Source: Paludibacteraceae bacterium (lineage in GTDB: Bacteria > Bacteroidota > Bacteroidia > Bacteroidales > Paludibacteraceae). From it: a stretch of 41,487 nucleotides of DNA. Below the pieces are notes generated by a model, which saw only the letters and a program-made list of their open reading frames with translations, was not told the DNA's origin and ran no database searches. Shown in pieces: positions 32,651-40,900 of the stretch. Positions within the stretch are counted from its first letter, which is position 1, and every line of letters starts with the position of its first letter. The stretch covers positions 1-41,487 of the forward strand of contig JAFNUD010000014.1 in assembly GCA_017384225.1 (NCBI GenBank). The letters run 5' to 3'. Position numbers and translations under genes: made by a program.

Positions 32651-34282
32651 CTACTCTTCTATCAAGAGAAAATCTATTTTCTTGCGTTCTACATCTACTC
32701 TTGTCACACGCACGCGCACCTCATCCAACAGCGTATACGTCTTGCCGCTACGAGCTGCTATCAAGCAATAATTATCCTCATCATACTGCATATAATCATG
32801 CGGTTGAATAGTACGAATAGGCACAAGACCCTCCGTCAGTGTATCCTTAAGTTGCACAAATAAGCCAAATTCGGTTACACCACTAATCACGCCATCAAAG
32901 TCCTCGCCTACACGACTACTCATCCAGCGAGCCTGCATATCCTTGATTGAGTCGCGCTCTGCCGTTTGAGCCACTTGCTCCATATCCGAACAATGCACGC
33001 AAGCATCTTCTAATACATCTTTCTCATGACGACAAGGATGCTTGGATTGCAGCAGATAGCGAGCCAACAAGCGATGAACCATCATATCGGGATAACGACG
33101 AATAGGAGAGGTAAAATGGGTGTAGTACGGAAAAGCTAAACCATAGTGACCAATATTAGAAGTCGAATATACCGCTTTCGCCATTGTGCGAATGGTCAGT
33201 GTCTCTATGAGTGCTTGACTATTAGTGCCTTGGCAGCTATCCAACAGCGAATTGATGTGTTTGTTTTGCACACTGCGCTTAGAAGAGGTACGTAATTGAA
33301 AACCGAGCTGACGAATAAACGTACCCAACTTCTGGAGCTTCTCAGGATCGGGTACATCGTGCACACGATATACAAATGGCTTCGCCTCCTCTCTTTTTGC
33401 AACATCGCCTTTCTCGCCCTCACCTTTTTTCCCGATCTCGGCTGCCACAATACGATTAGCCAGTAGCATAAACTCTTCTATCAGGTGATTGCTATCGGTC
33501 AGTTGATGAAAATGTATCGCAATTGGTTCTCCTGTATCATCCAATTCAAAACGCACTTCTGGCGTCTCAAAATTGATAGCACCATGGTGAAAACGATTCG
33601 CACGTAACTGTTTTGCCAAACCGTCTAACACGCGTAGTGCATCTACCAATGCTTCCTGAGCAACTGGCACTGCATTTGCTTCTGCTTGCAATAGCTCCTG
33701 CGCTTGCTCATAACTGAGGCGATAATCAGAGTTGATTACAGTACGGCAAACCTTGTGTTTGACCACTTTGGCATTGGCGTCCATCTCTATGACCACCGAC
33801 ATACATAGCTTATCTTCGTTAGGACGAAGACTACACAACTCATTGCACAAACGTTCGGGAAGCATCGGTATCACTCGATCTACTAAATAAATGCTTGTTC
33901 CGCGTTGATAAGCCTCCTCGTCCACTGCGCTACCCTCCTGCACATAATGTGTCACATCGGCAATATGGACACCTATTTGGTAGTTACCCGAATCGAGCAC
34001 TTGAAACGACAATGCATCATCAAAATCTTTGGCATCAGCAGGATCTATAGTAAAAGTGAGTATATCGCGCATGTCACGCCTGCGAAGAATCTCCTCATTG
34101 GGTATGCTTGCAGGTAATTGCTTCAGTTCGGCTAATACAGAGTCTGCAAATTCTGTTGGCAAGAGGAAGGGTTCTTTTGACGGAACTTCTTCCACTTGCC
34201 ATTTTTCTATATGATTACGCTGGACGCGTGCTTGCTTACGTTCACGACGTTCGCGTTTGGCTATTAAATCTTTCACTCGCAT
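32651..34282 (-). CDS. RNase R/RNase II family exoribonuclease lacking the N-terminal domains
   Basis: 3'-5' exoribonuclease of the RNB family, 543 residues. The catalytic RNB domain (about 70-440) has the four acidic residues D80, D86, D88, D89 in FTIDPADAKDFDDALS, GVHIADVTHYVQEGS, and YYTHFTSPIRRYPDMMVHRLLA. An S1 RNA-binding domain follows (about 460-540, GVISGVTEFGLFVQL). Bacteroidota RNase R is normally over 700 residues with a helix-turn-helix and two cold-shock domains first. All of these are absent, replaced by a basic 30-residue start (RERRERKQARVQRNH). The promoter sits 49 bases upstream, so the short form is the transcribed gene. A charged insert (GEGEKGDVAKREE) lies at about 285-300. 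Confidence 0.93.
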   Translation of the reverse strand: MRVKDLIAKRERRERKQARVQRNHIEKWQVEEVPSKEPFLLPTEFADSVLAELKQLPASIPNEEILRRRDMRDILTFTIDPADAKDFDDALSFQVLDSGNYQIGVHIADVTHYVQEGSAVDEEAYQRGTSIYLVDRVIPMLPERLCNELCSLRPNEDKLCMSVVIEMDANAKVVKHKVCRTVINSDYRLSYEQAQELLQAEANAVPVAQEALVDALRVLDGLAKQLRANRFHHGAINFETPEVRFELDDTGEPIAIHFHQLTDSNHLIEEFMLLANRIVAAEIGKKGEGEKGDVAKREEAKPFVYRVHDVPDPEKLQKLGTFIRQLGFQLRTSSKRSVQNKHINSLLDSCQGTNSQALIETLTIRTMAKAVYSTSNIGHYGLAFPYYTHFTSPIRRYPDMMVHRLLARYLLQSKHPCRHEKDVLEDACVHCSDMEQVAQTAERDSIKDMQARWMSSRVGEDFDGVISGVTEFGLFVQLKDTLTEGLVPIRTIQPHDYMQYDEDNYCLIAARSGKTYTLLDEVRVRVTRVDVERKKIDFLLIEE

Positions 34283-34330
34283 ATGGCTACTCTAAATTAT
34301 TCATTTGGTGCCTACACCACAAAAAACGTG

Positions 34331-34361
34331 CAAAGGTACAACTTTTTTGTGTATTATGCAA
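34331..34361 (-). promoter_or_regulatory. Promoter of the RNase R-like gene
   Basis: TACCTTTG (34331-34338) with TTG (34359-34361), 20 bases apart on the minus strand. Confidence 0.8.
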
Positions 34362-34421
34362 CTTATCCTACTGTTTTTGCAACCGATTGCGGAAGCATAT
34401 TTCACGAATATATAGAAAAAA

Positions 34422-34453
34422 TTTGGTCAATTAAAAAAAAAGTTGTACCTTTG
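34422..34453 (+). promoter_or_regulatory. Promoter of glgP
   Basis: TTTG (34422-34425), 20 bases, TACCTTTG (34446-34453). It is divergent from the RNase promoter, about 60 bases away. Confidence 0.85.
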
Positions 34454-34467
34454 CCCCCGTTTTTGCG

Positions 34468-34487
34468 CGTGGTACGCGCGTACCACG
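34468..34487. promoter_or_regulatory. Perfect 20-base palindrome in the glgP leader
   Basis: CGTGGTACGC joined to its exact complement, starting about 9 bases after the predicted transcript start. It could be a repressor operator or a stable 5' hairpin controlling transcript stability or translation of glgP (the ATG is 45 bases further). Confidence 0.6.
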
Positions 34488-34532
34488 TAAAATTAAAGAG
34501 ATATTAAGTACAAAAAAGATAAATTTAACATT

Positions 34533-37094
34533 ATGGTTATCAAAGTAAGTAACACAAATCAACCAAATTGGACAGAGGTTAAGGTCAATGCTAACCTCCC
34601 AGAAAATCTTCACAAATTGCAAGAGATTGCATACAACCTTTGGTGGGTATGGAACTCTGAGGCAAAAAACATTTTCCGCTATATCGACAACGATGCTTGG
34701 CACAAGGCTCAATCCAACCCTATCGTATTGCTGAATATTATCAGCTACGACCGCATGTTGGAGCTCAGCAAAGACAAGAAATTCATGAAGCAATTAGACG
34801 CTGTATATGCCGAATTCCGCGCATATATGGACGAGCCAAAAGATGCTTCTAAACCTAGCGTTGCATACTATTCTATGGAGTATGGTCTAAGCCACGTACT
34901 CAAAATCTACTCTGGTGGTCTAGGTGTTCTCGCTGGTGACTACCTGAAAGAGGCTTCTGACTGCAATGTGGACATGACTGCTATCGGTTTCCTATATCGC
35001 TACGGCTATTTCACACAAACTCTCTCTCCAGAGGGGCAACAAATCGCTAAATACGAGGCACAAAATTTCTCTAACCTCCCTATCACACAAGTGAAGAACG
35101 AGGACGGTAGCCCAATGGTGATTGAAGTTCCTTATCCAGAGCGTACTGTTAAGGCATACCTTTGGAAAGTGGCTGTAGGTCGTATCAACCTCTACTTGCT
35201 CGATACCGACAACGAGATGAACTCCGAGTGGGATCGCCAAATTACTCACCAGCTCTATGGTGGCGATTGGGAGAACCGTATCAAACAAGAGATCATGCTC
35301 GGTATGGGTGGTACTATCGCACTCACCAAACTCGGCATCAAGAAAGATGTTTACCACTGCAACGAGGGTCACGCTGCCTTCATGGGCTTGCAACGCATGC
35401 TTGACCTCGTAGAGAAAGAGGGTTTGAACTTCCAACAAGCATTGGAGGTTGTTCGCGCAAGCGGTCTTTATACTTGCCACACTCCAGTACCTGCTGGTCA
35501 CGACTACTTCGAGGAGGGACTCTTCTACAAGTATATGAACATGTTCCCAAGCCGCCTCGGCATTGAGTGGCATGACCTCATCGGTATGGGTCGTCAAAAC
35601 CCTGCTGACAACACCGAGAAATTCTCTATGTCTGTATTCGCTCTCAATACTTGCCAAGAGGCTAACGGCGTGAGCTGGTTGCACGGCGAGGTAAGCAAGA
35701 AGATGTTTGCTCCAGTATGGCCAGGTTACTTCGAGGAGGAGCTCCACGTGGACTATGTAACCAACGGTGTGCACATGCCTACATGGGCTGCCAGCGAGTG
35801 GAAAGCAATCTACAAAGAGACCTTCCCAAAAGAGTGGTTCAAAGATCAATCTAACCTCGCTATGTGGGCTCCATACAACGATATGCCAGAAGAGAAAATC
35901 TGGGCTACCCGCATGAGCCTCAAGCAAAAGCTTATCAACTACCTCAAAGAGCAATTCCGCGACAATTGGATGAAGAGCCAAGGTGATCCAGCTCGTATCG
36001 TTCGCGCACTCAACGAGATGAACGCAGACAACCTCATTATCGGTTTCGGTCGTCGTTTCGCAACATACAAACGTGCTCACTTGCTCTTTACTGACTTGGA
36101 GCGCCTCGACAAACTCGTGAATAACCCAGACCGCCCAGTACAATTCCTCTTTACTGGTAAGGCTCACCCAGCTGATGGTGGTGGTCAAGGTTTGATTAAG
36201 CGCATCATTGAGATTAGCCGTATGCCACAGTTCCTCGGTAAGATTATCTTCCTCGAAAACTACGACATGCGTCTGGCTAAGCGCCTCATCTCTGGTGTAG
36301 ATATCTGGTTGAATACACCTACTCGTCCATTGGAGGCTTCTGGTACATCAGGTGAGAAGGCACAAATGAACGGTGTATTGAACTTCTCTGTGCTCGATGG
36401 TTGGTGGAAAGAGGGTTACGTAGAAGGTGCTGGTTGGGCATTGACCGACAAGCGTACCTACGAGAACCAAGCACACCAAGACCAATTGGATGCGGCTACT
36501 ATCTACCAAATGCTTGAGAAAGAGATTATCCCATTGTACTACGCTAAGAACTCTAAGGGTTACTCTCCAGAGTGGATTCAAACTATCAAGAACTCTGTGA
36601 CTAAGATCACTCCTCGCTTCACTACCAAGCGTATGATGGACGACTATTTCGAGAAGTTCTACAATAAGCTCGCTAAGCGCCACGCACTCCTTGGTGCTGA
36701 TAACTACAAGATTGCTAAGGATATCGTAGCTTGGAAGCAAAACATCGTTGCTCACTGGGACAACATTGAGGTAGTAAGCTCTACTCTCAACGCTAAGAGC
36801 GCAGAGCTCAGCGTAGGTAACAAGTGCACTATCGCAGTAGAACTTGACACCAAGGGCTTGAACGACAAGGGTATCGGCGTAGAGTTAGTAGCGGTTCGCA
36901 CCTCTACTCACAACAACGACAAGTTGTTCGAAGTGAAACCATTGGAGTTGGTACAAGCTAAGGGGTCACGCCTCTTCTTCGAGACCGAGTATCAATTGGC
37001 TTACGCAGGTGGTATGAAGTTCGGATTGCGTATGTATCCTAAGAACGACTTGTTGCCACACCGTATGGACTTCTGCTACGTTCGTTGGATCTAA
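34533..37094 (+). CDS. glgP: Alpha-glucan (glycogen) phosphorylase
   Basis: PLP-dependent GT35 enzyme releasing glucose 1-phosphate from glycogen or maltodextrin. The 853-residue protein has the N-terminal DUF3417 domain (about 14-120, NLPENLHKLQEIAYNLWWVWN) and then the phosphorylase fold (YYSMEYGLSHVLKIYSGGLGVLAGDYLKEASD, CNEGHAAF, YVTNGVHMPTW, RPLEASGTSGEKAQMNGVLNFSVLDGWW). The PLP lysine is K609 of SGEKAQMNG. The short divergent form of Bacteroidota (TIGR02094) fits. Codon use is strongly biased (GGT, CTC, AAC) compared with neighbours, suggesting high expression. It is monocistronic, with a palindrome in the leader. Confidence 0.96.
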   Translation: MVIKVSNTNQPNWTEVKVNANLPENLHKLQEIAYNLWWVWNSEAKNIFRYIDNDAWHKAQSNPIVLLNIISYDRMLELSKDKKFMKQLDAVYAEFRAYMDEPKDASKPSVAYYSMEYGLSHVLKIYSGGLGVLAGDYLKEASDCNVDMTAIGFLYRYGYFTQTLSPEGQQIAKYEAQNFSNLPITQVKNEDGSPMVIEVPYPERTVKAYLWKVAVGRINLYLLDTDNEMNSEWDRQITHQLYGGDWENRIKQEIMLGMGGTIALTKLGIKKDVYHCNEGHAAFMGLQRMLDLVEKEGLNFQQALEVVRASGLYTCHTPVPAGHDYFEEGLFYKYMNMFPSRLGIEWHDLIGMGRQNPADNTEKFSMSVFALNTCQEANGVSWLHGEVSKKMFAPVWPGYFEEELHVDYVTNGVHMPTWAASEWKAIYKETFPKEWFKDQSNLAMWAPYNDMPEEKIWATRMSLKQKLINYLKEQFRDNWMKSQGDPARIVRALNEMNADNLIIGFGRRFATYKRAHLLFTDLERLDKLVNNPDRPVQFLFTGKAHPADGGGQGLIKRIIEISRMPQFLGKIIFLENYDMRLAKRLISGVDIWLNTPTRPLEASGTSGEKAQMNGVLNFSVLDGWWKEGYVEGAGWALTDKRTYENQAHQDQLDAATIYQMLEKEIIPLYYAKNSKGYSPEWIQTIKNSVTKITPRFTTKRMMDDYFEKFYNKLAKRHALLGADNYKIAKDIVAWKQNIVAHWDNIEVVSSTLNAKSAELSVGNKCTIAVELDTKGLNDKGIGVELVAVRTSTHNNDKLFEVKPLELVQAKGSRLFFETEYQLAYAGGMKFGLRMYPKNDLLPHRMDFCYVRWI

Positions 37095-37128
37095 TTAGGC
37101 AGACCTGTCTGACATGTCCGATAATAAT

Positions 37129-37162
37129 AAAGACTGCTTCTCAATAGGGAGGCAGTCTTTTT
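37129..37162 (+). terminator. Rho-independent terminator of glgP
   Basis: AAAGACTGC (37129-37137), loop with additional pairing, GCAGTCTTT (37152-37160) and T-rich end. It lies 35 bases after the glgP stop. Confidence 0.88.
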
Positions 37163-37497
37163 ATATATCACTTAACCCTATCAGTTGTTTCTTCTACTAT
37201 AGTCCTCGGCATTGATCCACTTTTTATAGCAGTTCCGGTGATCGTCGGTAACGATACCACTACGTTACCACTAGCCACGTCATGCTACCTGCCGACATAT
37301 CTCCTACCCCCATGTATGTTTTTAGAAATAAATGGCGATTTTCGCATCATAGAACCTTGTAATTCACTCATAAATCTTAGATAATTCTTACGTTATTCGA
37401 CAACTTTCCCGATACTCACATCTCTAAACTCTAAACAATAGCGCTATAGGCGCATCCGATAAACAAGACTTTCCCTTAAAACTTTTTCCACTCAATA
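37163..37497. other. Intergenic stretch without a recognised gene
   Basis: I see no gene. A GGTAACG-CGTTACC inverted repeat (about 37239-37261) lies inside outer GTCGG/CCGAC arms (about 37236-37291), and an ATAGCGCTAT palindrome lies near 37437-37446. A minus-strand stretch of about 37 codons (about 37165-37275) is open but has no start and no similarity I recognise. Confidence 0.5.
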
Positions 37498-37529
37498 TTT
37501 GCATATCCGCAAATTTTGTAGTACCTTTG
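37498..37529 (+). promoter_or_regulatory. Promoter of the structured RNA
   Basis: TTTG (37498-37501), 20 bases, TACCTTTG (37522-37529). It is of the same quality as the promoters of highly expressed genes here, but no ORF follows for over 400 bases. Confidence 0.85.
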
Positions 37530-37535
37530 CAACCG

Positions 37536-37881
37536 ATTCCTACGCTGGAGGGAAACATGTCCTGCGAAAAGCGTTTCGCAAAGGTCTTCTTGGGGTAGGT
37601 TTCTGACATATTGAAATTATCGTTTGAGCCACTTTGTGGCGAGATAAGAAATAGCGTTTATTGCGCTTTGCGTTTGACACACGAAACTTAGCAACTTTCA
37701 TACACAGTCAAAATCAAAGTTAACAGTAAATGCCTATGGGTATGACTATATCCATACTATGCTTGTATTCAAGGCGTAGTGTGTTGTCATATCAGCGTAG
37801 GTTTCCTGTTGTTTATTTGACTGTGTGGGTAATGCTAAGACCTCGTGTGTGAATAAGCAACACGAGGTCTGCGCTTTTTTT
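37536..37881 (+). ncRNA. Candidate structured non-coding RNA, about 345 nt
   Basis: An unrecognised RNA gene bounded by a consensus promoter and a strong terminator. Local hairpins: TGCGAAA/TTTCGCA (37563-37580), TTATC with GCCAC/GTGGC and GATAA (37617-37647), and ATGCCT/AGGCGT enclosing TATGG/CCATA (37730-37777). Long-range helices: CCTACGCTG (37539-37547) with CAGCGTAGG (37793-37801), and ACACAGTCAAA (37702-37712) with TTTGACTGTGT (37816-37826). These two helices cross, implying a pseudoknot or two alternative folds. Signatures of tmRNA, RNase P RNA, SRP RNA and 6S RNA were sought and not found. The BspA-like gene starts 62 bases after the terminator, so an attenuated leader is the main alternative. 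Confidence 0.6.
37838..37881 (+). terminator. Strong intrinsic terminator of the structured RNA
   Basis: AGACCTCGTGT (37838-37848), 11-base loop, ACACGAGGTCT (37860-37870), GCGC, then seven T. An imperfect promoter-like TACCCTTTG (37891-37899) follows before the BspA-like gene. Confidence 0.9.
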
Positions 37882-37942
37882 CTGTCTTTATACCCTTTGT
37901 GAATAAACAAACGACAATACTAACAATTAAAATCAAACAGTT

Positions 37943-40900
37943 ATGAAAAAACTTTTATCTGTTTTATCCTCCACCCTTCAGGACGAAGTTAGAAGAGGAC
38001 TTCTTCTCCTTGCACTGGTCGCCAGCGTGAGTACTATTTATGCCTCAGATACTGAAGTGGATGGCATTTGGTATGATTTTGACAGCAGTACCAAAACAGC
38101 TTCTGTTACTTATAAAGGAGATTACTCTGGTCGTTATTATGACGAATATTCTGGTTCTGTAACTATTCCTGAAACGGTTATCTACAACGGCACTACCTAC
38201 AACGTGACCAGCATTGGAAATTATGATTTCCAATCGGGCGATTTGTTCTACAATATCACCAGCAATTCGACCGTAGAGGTTACACATGCTTACAACACTC
38301 ACTCCATCACTATTCCAAGAACTGTTACCTACGATAGCATCACTTATATCGTAACGAGTATTGGAGAAAGTGCATTCAATGGTTGCTCATCCCTCACCTC
38401 TATTACCATCCCTAACAGTGTAACGACCATTGGATACGGTGCTTTCTATTATTGCACCTCCCTCACCTCTATTACCATCCCTAACAGTGTAACAAATATT
38501 GGAGGTAAAGCATTCCTTAATTGCATTTCTTTGACCAAGACCAATTATACTGGCGATATTGCAGGATGGTGTAACATTAAGTTTGGTAGTCACAATGCTA
38601 ATCCAATGTACTTTTCACACAATTTCTATATAAACGACCAAGAAATTAAAGATTTGGAAATTCCTAACAACGTGACAAGCATTGGTTCTTCTGCTTTCTA
38701 TAGTTGCTCTTCTTTGACCTCTGTGACTATCCCTAACAGCGTGACAAGCATTGGAGATTATGCTTTCAATAAATGCTCTGGCTTGACCTCTGTGACTATC
38801 GGTGAAAGCGTAACAAGCATTGGAAATTATGCTTTCAATTTTTGCTCCTCCCTCACATCCATAACAATCCCCGAAGGCGTAACGAGCATTGGAGATCGTG
38901 CTTTCCAACTGTGCTCCTCCCTTACCTCCATCAATATCCCCAACAACGTAACGAGCATTGGAAATTATGCTTTCCGTAGTTGCTCCTCCCTCACCTCCAT
39001 CAATATCCCTAACAGCATAACGAGCATTGGAGAGGGAACTTTCTATAATTGCTCCTCTCTCACCTCTGCTACCATTGGTAATAGCGTAACAAGCATAGGA
39101 GCGGAGGCTTTCTATTGTGTAAATCTTGAAGAAATTTATTGTTATCCTACAACACCTCCAACTATTACAGAAGAAAATACATTTAAAAACTACAACGCAA
39201 CTCTTTATGTTCCTTGCGATAGCAAAGAAGCGTATGAAGAACATCCTGTATTTAGTAAATTTGAAAAAATCAAAGGTATTGACGACTGCGGTGGAGGATT
39301 TGTAACAACCCATATCCATGAAACCATTTGCCAAGGAGAAGTATATGAATTTGGAGAATACCTATGTGACACCACTGGAACATATACTGCTATTATTGGT
39401 GATGTGACGACCTTCCTTTACTTGACCGTGTTACCCTCCTCAATAGATACAATAACTGTAGAAGCTTGCGATTCATACGAATGGCGTGGGCAGGTATATA
39501 CTATAAGTGGCGATTATACTTTCCATGGCGATAAAGAAGACTCTATAGAACAGTGTCACACAGAAATACTCCATTTAACAATCAGTAAGTCTAAATATAA
39601 AGAAGAGACAATTGTATCAGAGGGTTCCTACGAATGGAACGGAAAGGTTTTGACTGAAAGTGGCGATTATGTATCTACTCTTAAAACTGTTAATGGTTGC
39701 GATAGTATTTTAGAGTTGCATTTAAAAATAGTGCCTGATGAAGGAGAAAATAATATTATCTATTACACTTCGCAAACAGGAGAGATTGTTACACCTCATA
39801 AGACAGATGTTTTTGGAGCTAATATTCTTAGTAATACCTATGAAAATGGTCTTGGGATCATTACTTTTGATGGACCTGTAACGCAAATAGGACACGCAGC
39901 TTTCTATGAAACTAATATAACTTCCATCATCCTCCCTAATACTGTTACCTCTATAAGGGATGCCGCTTTTGGTCATTGTTACGATCTAACTTCGATAGTT
40001 ATTCCTAATACTGTTACCCGTATAGGTTGGAGTGCTTTTTCTTATTGTTATGACCTTACCTCAATTAATATTCCATCTAGTGTTACTTTTATTGATGAAT
40101 ATGCATTTAACTACTGCGAATCACTAACATCTATTGAAATTCCTGAAGGCGTAAAATCAATAAAACAGCACACCTTTTTTGGGTGCGATCGTCTCGAGTC
40201 AGTTGTAATACCAAATAGTGTACAAAGCATTGGAGATTACGCCTTTTTTTGGTGCTCATCTCTTAACTCTATAAATCTCCCTAATAAATTACGAACAATT
40301 GGAGAATATGCATTTAGAAGCTGCCCATTTACTTCTATTACAATTCCTAAAAGTGTTACAAAAATCAAAGATAGGGCATTCAATGTTTGTAAAGAACTTG
40401 TTTCTATAGTGGTAGAAGATGGAAATACTACTTATGACAGCAGAAATAATTGCAATGCTATTATTGAAACGGGTACAAATACCCTAATTACAGGTTGTGC
40501 TACTACCACCATTCCTGACGATATAGTAAGTATTGCGGATGGTGCTTTCTATGGTTGTAACTCCTTTGGTTCCATTACTATTCCTAATAGTGTTACAAAA
40601 ATTGGTAATGAAGCCTTTAGATGTTCTATCGATACTATTTATTGTTATGCGATAACACCTCCAGAATTGTATGATGAAAAAGTGTTTGACGAGTATGATG
40701 CAAACCTTAATGTTCCTTGTTCATCACTTGAAGCATACAAATCTGACAGTTTGTGGGGAAAATTTACTAACATTCAATGTTTCGAAACTACTCCTCCTTC
40801 CGAGCCACAAGACACTACAATCTACCACCCAACTGAATATGCAACTATCTGCGAAGGAGAAATGTACACATGGATGGGAGTAGATTTTACAGCAGCAGGT

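Noticed and set aside
34992-36188. Leftward open frame of 398 codons inside glgP
   Set aside because: It is antisense to conserved phosphorylase sequence and arises from the strong codon bias of glgP; there are no recognisable domains.
37165-37275. Leftward open stretch of about 37 codons after glgP
   Set aside because: It has no start codon in context, no promoter and no recognised similarity; it is too short to claim as a gene remnant.
37536-37881. Assignment of the RNA as tmRNA, RNase P RNA, SRP RNA or 6S RNA
   Set aside because: It lacks the tRNA-like ends and tag frame of tmRNA, the GAGGAAAGTCC motif of RNase P RNA, the SRP GGTGCTG/GGAAGCAGC core, and the single long hairpin of 6S RNA.
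38387-39334. Leftward open frames opposite the BspA-like repeats
   Set aside because: They mirror the repeat structure of the real rightward gene (GDGNRGEG-type periodic translation). The sense strand encodes a clear LRR protein.
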